From Gottfriedia acidiceleris (GTDB lineage: Bacteria; Bacillota; Bacilli; Bacillales; Bacillaceae_G), in NCBI RefSeq assembly GCF_002128425.1, contig NZ_NESS01000016.1, positions 18,101-82,100 on the forward strand: a DNA stretch of 64,000 nt. The letters are read 5' to 3'. The position numbers and the translations under genes were made by a program. Shown here one piece after another: positions 55,639 through 64,000 of the stretch. Position 1 is the first letter of the stretch. Each line of letters starts with the position of its first letter. The notes under the pieces were generated by a model. It saw only the letters and a list, made by a program, of their open reading frames with translations, was not told the origin of the DNA and searched no databases.

Positions 55639-55702
55639 CTAATTACTACAGATTGTAGTATTTTTTTCTTTATTTGGAGAAAAATAGTATGAGTGGATAT
55701 TG

Positions 55703-56252
55703 AATGTCGGATTGTTTTTATCTTGAGGAGTATATTTGAGAGGTATGGGCAGTACAACGAAAAAAAGTTTTGTAGTGTAGGTTCATGTAGTTTGTTCTTA
55801 TTCTGGATAAAGATGAGTTGCGAAATGTCGGATTGTTTTTATCTTGAGAGGTAAATTCGAGAGGCTAAAACATTACAACATAAAAAAAATCCTGCGGTGC
55901 AGGTTCATGAAGGTTACTCGGAGAAGTTGATTCATGATGCTAAATCAATGGGCTATAGCCAAGCGGTAAGGCAACGGATTTTGATTCCGTCATGCCCTGG
56001 TTCGAATCCAGGTAGCCCAGCCATTTGTTTTTGTAAGGTTGAATGTCGGATTGTTTTTTACCTTGAGGAGATAATTCGAGAGGTGGGAGCAATACAACAT
56101 AAAAAAAAATCCTGCGGTGCAGGTTCATGAAGGTTACTCGTACATTGTGTAAAGAAGTATATTGAAATGTCGGATTGTTTTTATCTTGAGGAGTATATTC
56201 GAGAGGTAGAGGCAGTACAACATAAAAAAAAATCCTGCGGTGCAGGTTCATG
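55703..56252. repeat. Four copies of an ~85-bp repeat interleaved with tRNA-Gln genes
   Basis: Copies at 55703-55787, 55824-55909, 56042-56129 and 56166-56252 share AATGTCGGATTGTTTTTA, CTTGAG, GAGAGG, TACAAC, and TCCTGCGGTGCAGGTTCATG. On the minus strand the last block forms CCTGC-ACC-GCAGG followed by a run of T, like a small terminator. Copies 3 and 4 repeat copies 1 and 2 about 340 bases later, together with tRNA-Gln. Confidence 0.85.
55949..56023 (+). tRNA. tRNA-Gln (TTG), copy 1
   Basis: Acceptor TGGGCTA/TAGCCCA, anticodon TTG in TTTTGATT, encoded CCA. Confidence 0.97.
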
Positions 56253-56291
56253 TAGCTAATTCGAAGGAGTTAGTTCATGACGTTAAATCAA

Positions 56292-56366
56292 TGGGCTATA
56301 GCCAAGCGGTAAGGCAACGGATTTTGATTCCGTCATGCCCTGGTTCGAATCCAGGTAGCCCAGCCA
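56292..56366 (+). tRNA. tRNA-Gln (TTG), copy 2
   Basis: Identical to copy 1 over the whole gene, 343 bases downstream. Confidence 0.97.
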
Positions 56367-56490
56367 TTTTAGTTTTGACTAGAAATGTTTAAGGTAAGGG
56401 GATGCTTTTATCTTAGACGCGATCGTGTAAACAGTAAGTAGGTTTAAAAATATTTGGTATTTAGTTATACTTGTAATATTATTATATTAT

Positions 56491-56516
56491 GAGCCATTAG
56501 CTCAGTAGGTAGAGCA
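56491..56516 (+). pseudogene. 5' fragment of tRNA-Lys
   Basis: The first 26 bases match the first 26 bases of the complete tRNA-Lys at 56635 exactly, then diverge into unrelated sequence that forms an imperfect hairpin (AACGAGTATGC / GCGTACTTGTT). Confidence 0.85.
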
Positions 56517-56634
56517 CGAACGAGTATGCTACGAAGCGATTACTTCAGCGTACTTGTTGAACCACTACTTGATTTGCTATCTGAGACAAGGACGTCTTTA
56601 GAAACGGGCTATATTTTATAAACTGTATTATTAC

Positions 56635-56707
56635 GAGCCATTAGCTCAGTAGGTAGAGCATCTGACTTTTAATCAGAGGGTCGAAGGTTCGAATCCTTCA
56701 TGGCTCA
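56635..56707 (+). tRNA. tRNA-Lys (TTT)
   Basis: Acceptor GAGCCAT/ATGGCTC, anticodon TTT in CTTTTAAT, T-loop GGTTCGAATCC. The CCA is not encoded. Confidence 0.95.
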
Positions 56708-56720
56708 CTTTTGTTTATTC

Positions 56721-56803
<83 letters not shown>

Positions 56804-57257
56804 TTAGTGTTTTCAAGGGTTTATAAATTGTTAAAAATAATGGAGTTGAATTTGCAATACTCCAATTGATTTTAAATATAAGATGTTACTGATATTTTCG
56901 GTAACATCTTTTTTTATTGAATTTTAAAGTATTGGATATGTTCATACTTTAAATGTATTAATCAATACTATAGATAAGTGTATATATCATAAGGTGAACT
57001 TACAAAAGTTGCTAAACAATTATTTTTAGTTTTACCTTTAATCACAACTCGACCAAGAATATTATTGTTAATTTATGATGGGATATAGATTTTTCTGGCA
57101 ATTGTCAGCTCTTTTTTTGTCGATATTGGTAAAAAAATAGTCAAAATTAGAACAATTTGTGTAGGGTTTTTCCTTGCTATACTTGGATTAAATATTAAAA
57201 GGAAGACGGTAATAATGTAATTAAGATTAATAAAGATGTAATTAGAAGTGGGTATAT
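56804..57257. other. Intergenic, with decayed coding remnant
   Basis: A hairpin with T run (GATGTTACTGATA / TCGGTAACATC, about 56881-56912) ends the tRNA transcript. From 57089 to 57220 a short plus-strand frame reads like a membrane protein tail (FLAIVSSFFVDIGKK, TICVGFFLAILGLN), but it has no start codon with a ribosome site. I take it as a remnant. Confidence 0.35.
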
Positions 57258-57434
57258 ATGAATACCATGTTAAAATATTCTACGATATTTTTATGGGTGG
57301 TTCTATTTTTGTATTTTTATAACAAACTAATGCCCAAAAACATACTTTATCCTATAATGGGTTTTCTTATAATATTTATTAGCATTACTGTAATACAAAA
57401 ATTGTTTGAGCTAAAAAAAGTCGTAAAAACATAA
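57258..57434 (+). CDS. Hypothetical 58-aa membrane peptide
   Basis: An ATG-to-TAA frame with AGAAGTGGG upstream. Two hydrophobic segments (STIFLWVVLFLYFY and IMGFLIIFISITVI) are joined by a short basic loop, ending in KKVVKT. No family recognised. It lies between the real and the degenerate tRNA-Leu 3' end. Confidence 0.5.
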   Translation: MNTMLKYSTIFLWVVLFLYFYNKLMPKNILYPIMGFLIIFISITVIQKLFELKKVVKT

Positions 57435-57839
57435 ACTAGGTTCATTTCCTCTCAGCCACATTAATTTATATAAAAATTCTAAGACTTCTACGGAATGTAG
57501 AGGTTTTTTTTATTGTTCAATAGATTTTTAAGTAAATAACTAGTATGAAAATCAAATGTGTAGAGATTCTTTAAAGTAGTCGTTAATTTATGATAAGAAC
57601 AACTAAAGCGAATTGTAGAGAAAAAAATCGAGAAGATAAATTTGATTTCGAAGAAGAACTTGAATAATTACCATCAACAAACATCGGCATAGCAAGTATT
57701 TCAAGACACAGTCATCTTAACTTACTACTTAATCGTAAAAATTCAACTTACAGAAGTTGGAAGTGAGAGACTAGATTTTTATAACTTATTAAAATAATAG
57801 AAATTTTTAAAATTGATTGTATTTTATGTCATTTTTGAT
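57435..57839. other. Intergenic with degenerate tRNA-Leu 3' end
   Basis: 57438-57463 matches 22 of 26 bases of the tRNA-Leu 3' region (56781-56806). A hairpin with T run (GACTTCTACGG / TGTAGAGG, about 57482-57512) follows. The rest shows nothing I can name. Confidence 0.55.
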
Positions 57840-57861
57840 TATAATACAAAGCATAACAAAT
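57816..57861 (+). promoter_or_regulatory. frlC promoter and operator copy 1
   Basis: -35 TTGTAT, 17-base spacer and -10 TATAAT (from 57840) run into ACAAAGCATAACAAAT. The 22 bases from the -10 on recur with one change before frlB. The position over the transcription start suits a repressor such as the locus GntR protein. Confidence 0.65.
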
Positions 57862-57892
57862 TAAATTATTTTATGAAAAAGGGAGGTAATTA

Positions 57893-58714
57893 ATGAAAGT
57901 AGCAGGGATGAATATCACGTTCAAACATTATCCTATCCAGTATTTTTTGGATTGTATGGATCAGTTAGGCATCAGTAGAATTGAATTATGGGCTGGTGAA
58001 CCGCATCTCTATGTTTATAGGAACTAGCTTTGCAATTTGAGAGAGATAAAGAAAGAAATTAAAGCTAGGAGTATGGAAATAGTCTACTTTACTCCAGAAC
58101 AATGCGTCTATCCTTACAACCTTGCAACTTCAGATCCAAATTGGCGTAAAAAGAGTATTAATTATTTTATTGAAAATATTCACTCTACTGTGGAGTTGGA
58201 GACGGATAAGATGCTAATTACTTCAGGGATAGGTAATTTCTCCATAACAAAAGAGGAATCATGGAAGTATGCAAGTGAATCAATCTATCAAATTATGAAG
58301 GTGGCGGAGCGCGAGGGTATCACGCTTGCACTTGAACCATTAACAAAATTTGAATCTAATTTAATTATTAATACACGGGAATTAAAGAGGATGATTGAAG
58401 AAATACAATCTCCTTCCTTAAAAGGAATAATTGATACCGTTGCGATGAACCTGCCGGGTGAGACACCAGAAAATTATTTTTTATTGCTAAAAGAGCTATG
58501 TCATTTCCATTTAATAGACGGTGATAGTAAGACAGATTCTCGTCTTGGTTTAGATGATGGTAATTTACAATGGAGAGATTATGTAAAATGCGTTCAAAAG
58601 CACCAATACGATGGGGCATACACCCTTGAAATTATGGGATCAACTTACTATCAAAATCCACTAGATGCTGTAAAAAAATCCTTAGAGAAACTAAATGAAT
58701 TAGGAATTTTATAA
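57893..58714 (+). pseudogene. frlC: frlC-like fructoselysine epimerase, interrupted by in-frame TAG
   Basis: A TIM-barrel sugar isomerase/epimerase related to E. coli FrlC, which interconverts psicoselysine and fructoselysine. AAGGGAGG fixes ATG 57893. The first 44 codons read normally (MNITFKHYPIQYFLD, IELWAGEPHLY), then TAG at 58025-58027 stops the frame. The same frame continues at once with FrlC-like sequence to 58714 (YFTPEQCVYPYNLA, LALEPLTKFESNLI, HFHLIDGD, YTLEIMG). The rest of the gene shows no decay, so the mutation is recent, or a sequencing error, or read through. A TTG at 58037 could restart translation without the first strand. Confidence 0.8.
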
Positions 58715-60136
<1,422 letters not shown>

Positions 60137-60146
60137 GAAAAAGCGA

Positions 60147-60191
60147 TTGCTTTATTTGTTATATTTAATTATAATACAAGGCATAACAAAT
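60147..60191 (+). promoter_or_regulatory. frlB promoter and operator copy 2
   Basis: -35 TTGCTT, 17-base spacer and -10 TATAAT (60170-60175) are followed by ACAAGGCATAACAAAT; 21 of 22 bases match the copy before frlC. Confidence 0.65.
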
Positions 60192-60212
60192 GTATTTTAG
60201 GGGGATTTAATC

Positions 60213-61226
60213 ATGTTAAAATTTGATGAAGCGCTATTTTTAAAACTTGTAGAAAAAGAAGGACTTGCATTTAGAAGTAAAATTGAGGATATCGTCGATT
60301 CAATCTGTCAAAAAGGTTACAGCAATCTTTTTCTGATTGGTGCTGGCGGAACTATTGCAATGATGTATCCTTATAAATATATTTTAGAATCAAATTCAAC
60401 GATTAATGTACATGCGGAAATCGCCGCGGAGTTTATGGTCATGAACAATAAGCAGTTTTCAAAGGATTCCGTATGTATTTTTACTTCTGTTTCAGGTACA
60501 ACGCAAGAAACTGTTGCGGCTGCAGAGTATTGTAAAGAAAAAGGGGCTACTACAATTGCATTAGTAGCGGAGCCGAATACTCCATTAACTCAGGTAGTGG
60601 ATTACTGTATTACGACCGGCTCGGAAAAACATTCTTTTGATACGTTTTTTATGCTGTTGTACATGGTAGTATTCCGCTTCATGTATAATAACAATGAATT
60701 TCCGCAATATGAACAGTTCACAAAAGAAGTTTCCTTGTTGCCACAAGCGATTTTAGCTGCAGTAAAAGACTTTGATAAAAAGGCTGAGGAATTTGCTATT
60801 AAACATAAGGATACAGATTACCATATGATGGTGGGCTCAGGTAACTTATGGGGCAACACTTATTCATACGCAATGTGTATTTTGGAAGAAATGCAATGGA
60901 TTCATGCAAAATCCATCCATGCAGCGGAGTTTTTCCATGGTACGCTTGAGCTAGTAGTTGAAGATACAAGTGTTATTTTACTTAAAGGTGAAGATGAAAC
61001 AAGACCATTGATGGATCGTGTTGAAAGGTTTGCTGAAAAAATTACGAATCAATTAACCGTTATTGATACAAAAGACTTTGAATTGCTAGGCATTAGTGAG
61101 GAATTTAGAAAACACTTTTCTGTCAGTATTAACTGGGCAGTTATAAGTCGAATCAGTGTTTACCTTGAAAGGGAGAGAAACCACTCATTAGAACTAAGAA
61201 GATATTACCGCAAAGTAGAATATTGA
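60213..61226 (+). CDS. frlB: Fructoselysine 6-phosphate deglycase-like SIS protein
   Basis: Cleaves phosphorylated Amadori products to glucose 6-phosphate and the free amine. The 337-aa protein has two SIS domains: LFLIGAGGTIAMMYPYKY, TSVSGTTQETVAAAEYCKEKGA in the first and MQWIHAKSIHAAEFFHGTLE (catalytic Glu/His) in the second. The C-terminal LELRRYYRKVEY matches FrlB. GGGGGATT precedes ATG. A glucoselysine (GfrF-type) substrate is also possible. Confidence 0.85.
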   Translation: MLKFDEALFLKLVEKEGLAFRSKIEDIVDSICQKGYSNLFLIGAGGTIAMMYPYKYILESNSTINVHAEIAAEFMVMNNKQFSKDSVCIFTSVSGTTQETVAAAEYCKEKGATTIALVAEPNTPLTQVVDYCITTGSEKHSFDTFFMLLYMVVFRFMYNNNEFPQYEQFTKEVSLLPQAILAAVKDFDKKAEEFAIKHKDTDYHMMVGSGNLWGNTYSYAMCILEEMQWIHAKSIHAAEFFHGTLELVVEDTSVILLKGEDETRPLMDRVERFAEKITNQLTVIDTKDFELLGISEEFRKHFSVSINWAVISRISVYLERERNHSLELRRYYRKVEY

Positions 61227-61289
61227 TAAATTTAATGGGCACTACACAGTAGTGCTCGTTTCTTAGATTAAAAAGAAGGTTGGGATTGG

Positions 61290-62072
61290 ATGAGAATTGT
61301 TACAGTCGGAGATAACTGTATGGATGTCTATCTTACAAACGGGAAAGTGTATCCTGGAGGAAATCCAGTAAATGTTGCTGTCTATTTAAAGGAGTTAGGG
61401 GCAGACTCTTCGTATATCGGCTGGGTTGGGAGTGATTCCTTCGGTGATCAAATGATTAAGTCAATTCAGAGTAAGGGTGTCGATACGTCGTTTATTTCTA
61501 AAAAGATAGGAAAAACAGCTGTTACCCATGTTGAATTGATTAACAATGTCCGCCAATTTGGAGATTACGATGAAGGAGTAATGGCTCAGTTTGCATTAAC
61601 TGATGAGGAACAGGAGTTTATTCAAACTCATCAACTTGTTCATGCTGGGATATGGGGGCATGTTGATGGGTATTATCCACTTTTTAAACAAAAAGGATTG
61701 CTTACTGCATTTGATTTTTCAGATCAGTTAAAGCACGATTTAGTGAAAACACTACCTGGTTTTCTGGACTATTCCTTTTTTTCTTATACAAAGGATGATG
61801 AATTTATCAGGGGATTTTTAAAAGATGTAAAAACAAAAGGTTCCAAGGTGGCAGTTGCTACGCTTGGAGAAAATGGATCACTTGCTTTTGACGGCGAACA
61901 CTTTTATCAATTTGGAGTATTAGAAGATAACGTTGTAGATACGATGGGAGCAGGAGATTCTTTTATATCTGGTTTTCTTTATGGAACTTTACAGGGCCTT
62001 TCAATCCAACAGTGTTTGGAATTGGGAACTAAAACGGCTGCAAAAACAATTAGCTACTTCGGTGCATGGTGA
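61290..62072 (+). CDS. frlD: PfkB-family fructoselysine 6-kinase
   Basis: Phosphorylates the Amadori sugar before the deglycase step. The 260-aa ribokinase-fold product has VGDNCMDVYLTNGKVYPGGN-type N-terminal signature, the PGGNPVNVAVYLKELGADS motif and the catalytic VDTMGAGDSFISGFLYG anion hole with base Asp. AGAAGG precedes ATG. The size matches FrlD. Confidence 0.9.
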   Translation: MRIVTVGDNCMDVYLTNGKVYPGGNPVNVAVYLKELGADSSYIGWVGSDSFGDQMIKSIQSKGVDTSFISKKIGKTAVTHVELINNVRQFGDYDEGVMAQFALTDEEQEFIQTHQLVHAGIWGHVDGYYPLFKQKGLLTAFDFSDQLKHDLVKTLPGFLDYSFFSYTKDDEFIRGFLKDVKTKGSKVAVATLGENGSLAFDGEHFYQFGVLEDNVVDTMGAGDSFISGFLYGTLQGLSIQQCLELGTKTAAKTISYFGAW

Positions 62073-62132
62073 CGATAGCTGGCCGGCAGTGTATAATAAT
62101 GGTGAAAAACATTGACGGATAGGATGAAAATT

Positions 62133-62861
62133 ATGAACCTAAATTCTTCAACCCCACAGCCTCTCTATATGCAGATTAGGCAAATGCTGAAGAATGATAT
62201 TCAGCAAGGGAAATATAAACCGGATCAACAGATTCCCACGGAAGCCGAGCTTTGTGAAACATATAATGTCAGTCGAATTACTATTCGAAAGGCCATTGAG
62301 GAATTAGTGAAGGATGGTACTTTAACTCGCATACCACGCAGAGGGACGTTTGTGGCTTCGAATAAGTTTAATAATGAACTGTTATCTGTAAGCGGATTCT
62401 CAGAATTTAGCCATCAACTAGGGATGATTCCAAATTCCCGAATCCTAAGAAGTGAAGTCATCCCGGCAACAAAGGACGTTGCAGAATATCTTAAAGTAGA
62501 GAAAGGAAGTCGTGTACTAGAGCTTGAACGACTTATGTATGTGAACGACCGTCCACTTTTTTATGATATTGCGCATTACTCACTCATTCGTTTTCCTGAT
62601 TTGGAAAAGAAAATTGCAACTGACGAATCCACATATAAAGTTCTCTCAAAGGACTATAATACAGAAATCCTAAGCAACGATAAAATCATCGACGTAATCG
62701 GTGCGACAAAAGTATATGCCAATTACCTTGAATGCGATATAGGAGCCAATCTATTTAAAATCCTAAAAATCGCCTATGATTCAAATGAGGAACCTGTCCA
62801 TCTTTCAACTTTTATGTGCGAAACAAGTAAAGTAACCTTAACTGTTCATAGGACAAAATAG
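62133..62861 (+). CDS. frlR: GntR/UTRA-type regulator of the frl locus
   Basis: The 242-aa regulator has a winged helix (PLYMQIRQMLKNDIQQGKY, IPTEAELCETYNVSRITIRK) and a UTRA ligand domain (VSGFSEFS, ERLMYVNDRPLFYD, LFKILKIAYDSNEEPVHLS). It resembles E. coli FrlR throughout. ATG 62133 fits family starts with AGGA upstream; TTG 62112 and ATG 62124 are alternatives. The likely ligand is the phosphorylated Amadori product, and the likely sites are the twin operators before frlC and frlB. Confidence 0.85.
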   Translation: MNLNSSTPQPLYMQIRQMLKNDIQQGKYKPDQQIPTEAELCETYNVSRITIRKAIEELVKDGTLTRIPRRGTFVASNKFNNELLSVSGFSEFSHQLGMIPNSRILRSEVIPATKDVAEYLKVEKGSRVLELERLMYVNDRPLFYDIAHYSLIRFPDLEKKIATDESTYKVLSKDYNTEILSNDKIIDVIGATKVYANYLECDIGANLFKILKIAYDSNEEPVHLSTFMCETSKVTLTVHRTK

Positions 62862-62904
62862 GGATTACTTACTAGTTTTAAAAGAAATACATATAAATAA
62901 ATAA

Positions 62905-62942
62905 ACTCACTTTTGATATTTTTTCAAAAGTGAGTTTTAGCA
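62905..62942. terminator. Convergent terminator
   Basis: The 13-bp stem AAACTCACTTTTG / CAAAAGTGAGTTT lies between frlR and the opposing dipeptidase gene. Confidence 0.85.
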
Positions 62943-63764
62943 TTAATAATTTGTAGGATTTACCTGAATAGGTTTGAAATTTTGATTACTATCTGAGTAA
63001 TGCCACCATTCTTTAGAATAGCCTACAAAACCTACCTGTCTCATTGCCTTATCCATAATTTGATAACTCTTTTCTTGTGCACTGCTTCGTTTATAGCTTC
63101 GAGATGCTCGAGAAGAAAAATCATCGAATTTAGATTGCATTTGTACTTCTTTCCCATCTATGGTACATAGTGTAATATCCAACGTTGCGCCAAGTTGATG
63201 TCCACGGATATTTTTAGGATCTGGTTTAGCTACATAATTCGAATTAGGATATGCGTCCCAAAGTGCTTGTTGTGCAGATAAAGGACGATAAGCATCCCAT
63301 ACTTTAATTGTATATCCTTGTTTTTTAAGTAATGCGTTTGCTTTTGCTATTTTTTTTGCAGTACTTGTCCTCAGTATTGCTTGACTAAAATTATAAATAC
63401 GTTTGCCAGTAAAGTTATTAGTTGTGTTATACCTCAAATCAACAATAATGCTTTTATCTAATGATTTAATATTAGTGAACTCCGCTGTGACATATTTTCC
63501 ATTTATAAATCCTGTTGTTTTTTTATATTTAATTTTATACCATCCATTGGATTGTTTATTAATAACCGTTAAAAATTGTCCTTTTTTAACAGTGCCAATT
63601 AACTTATATGATGTACTAGGTCCACTACGAACATTTAATTTACTTGCAGTTACAGTATAAACTTTATTTGCTGCATAAGTAGAGCTTGGATTTGTAAAGA
63701 AACTTAACGATAGAAATGAAAGAATTAAAAAACTTACTGATATCTTCTTGATAATCATATTCAC
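62943..63764 (-). CDS. Secreted SH3b-domain VanX-type D-Ala-D-Ala dipeptidase
   Basis: The 273-aa product has a signal peptide (about residues 1-32, ending TYA), a bacterial SH3 domain (about 36-93: TASKLNVRSGPSTSYKLIG ... GFINGKYV) that binds the wall, and a peptidase M15D domain. The zinc-site motifs are VWDAYRPLSAQQALW, GHQLGATLDITL (H-x6-D) and EWWHYS. VanX/DdpX enzymes hydrolyse D-Ala-D-Ala. Being secreted, this one probably trims free dipeptide or wall fragments rather than giving vancomycin resistance. GAAGGTG precedes the ATG. Confidence 0.87.
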   Translation of the reverse strand: MNMIIKKISVSFLILSFLSLSFFTNPSSTYAANKVYTVTASKLNVRSGPSTSYKLIGTVKKGQFLTVINKQSNGWYKIKYKKTTGFINGKYVTAEFTNIKSLDKSIIVDLRYNTTNNFTGKRIYNFSQAILRTSTAKKIAKANALLKKQGYTIKVWDAYRPLSAQQALWDAYPNSNYVAKPDPKNIRGHQLGATLDITLCTIDGKEVQMQSKFDDFSSRASRSYKRSSAQEKSYQIMDKAMRQVGFVGYSKEWWHYSDSNQNFKPIQVNPTNY

Positions 63765-63858
63765 CTTCTTTAATTTTTTAATAATCTCTTAACTATAACC
63801 ATTATTCTACAGAACACCTCGCATCACCTTTCAATTTAAAAGTGTAAAGTAAATTAAA

Positions 63859-63887
63859 AAAACATTACCTTCAAGTAATGTTTTTTT
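63859..63887. terminator. Intrinsic terminator
   Basis: The stem AAAAACATTAC / GTAATGTTTTT has a short loop and T tail, between the dipeptidase promoter region and the last ORF. Confidence 0.8.
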
Positions 63888-63937
63888 CAGAGTGTTGAAA
63901 AACAACTTAGTCAATAGATCTAAGCATAAAATTTTAG

Positions 63938-63981
63938 AAAAAATCCCCTTTGTAGGAAAATTGTTACAAGGGGGATTTTTT
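63938..63981 (+). promoter_or_regulatory. Hairpin that includes the ribosome site of the next gene
   Basis: AAAAAATCCCCTTTGTA (63938-63954) pairs with TTACAAGGGGGATTTTTT (63964-63981) with one mismatch. The AAGGGGGA in the 3' arm is the only ribosome site for ATG 63982. Confidence 0.65.
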
Positions 63982-64000
63982 ATGTACTACTATCAAGAGA
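63982..64000 (+). CDS. Start of a gene cut by the window edge
   Basis: Only MYYYQE is visible. The folded leader is like those before transposase genes of insertion sequences, but the family cannot be told from six residues. Confidence 0.4.

Noticed and set aside
55122..55642. Plus-strand ORFs through the tRNA cluster
   Set aside because: They coincide exactly with five complete tRNA genes and lack ribosome sites.
55940..56251. 103-aa minus-strand ORF with a repeated MNLHRRIFFYVVL segment and a YLDSNQG-type piece
   Set aside because: It is the antisense of tRNA-Gln plus the 85-bp repeats; such DSNQG-like frames are a known artefact of tRNA antisense reading.
55703..56252. CRISPR array
   Set aside because: Only four copies, about 85 bp long, imperfect, and interleaved with tRNA genes.
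62943..63764. Vancomycin resistance determinant
   Set aside because: The VanX-type domain is secreted and joined to SH3b, and no vanH/vanA-type genes are near; the Ddl here has the D-Ala-type YDYTAKY motif.

Overview
The window reads as a chromosomal segment of a low-GC, endospore-forming Bacillaceae bacterium. The evidence is the order ddl-murF-cshA-uvsE-acpS-ydcC-alr-ndoAI-ndoA-tex-cmpA-sprT followed by a tRNA cluster, the sporulation gene cmpA, a CwlO-type hydrolase, strong AGGAGG ribosome binding sites and frequent TTG/GTG starts. I cannot name the species. The gene order without sigB/rsb genes between ndoA and tex differs from B. subtilis and fits B. cereus- or Gottfriedia-like relatives.

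Left accessory region (about 1-18200). It begins inside a type I restriction HsdR-like helicase and two unrecognised small genes. A Tn7-like transposition operon follows, tnsA-tnsB-tnsC-tnsD/tniQ (2998-9518), with an intact DD35E transposase, a Walker ATPase and a zinc-finger target selector. Immunity-type genes follow: a PUA/EVE-like reader protein, a degraded Fe-S-like fragment, a phospholipase D-like protein, a two-gene CARF-HEPN plus minimal CRISPR polymerase (mCpol) operon at 12664-14005, and an unrecognised 775-residue protein. There is no CRISPR array and no cas gene, so the mCpol operon looks like a CRISPR-independent cyclic-nucleotide immune module. It is the most interesting system here. 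Near the right side of this region lie two paralogous short ORFs (33 and 35 codons), each with its own terminator.

Central region (18280-43343). This holds an envelope-stress cluster (His-rich membrane protein, PspA-like protein, two-component system), mgsA, copC/copD, alkaline phosphatase, an HxlR-regulated efflux/aldo-keto reductase pair, several small membrane proteins, a CDF metal exporter, lysA under a lysine riboswitch, a CwlO-type hydrolase, mscL, msrAB, an MFS exporter and ddl. Two related structured intergenic repeats sit just after lysA and ddl.

Conserved core (43612-56803). murF, cshA, uvsE, acpS, ydcC, alr, the NdoAI/NdoA toxin-antitoxin pair, tex, cmpA and sprT lead into nine tRNA genes. 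The tRNA cluster contains a tandem duplication of about 340 bp that doubles tRNA-Gln, a stray 5' piece of tRNA-Lys, and a degenerate second copy of the 3' end of tRNA-Leu.

Right accessory region (56804-64000). An Amadori-product (fructoselysine-type) catabolic locus has the order frlC-frlA-frlB-frlD-frlR. frlC carries an in-frame TAG. Two nearly identical promoter/operator sequences lie before frlC and frlB. The window ends with a secreted SH3-VanX-type dipeptidase and the first codons of another gene whose ribosome binding site lies inside a hairpin.
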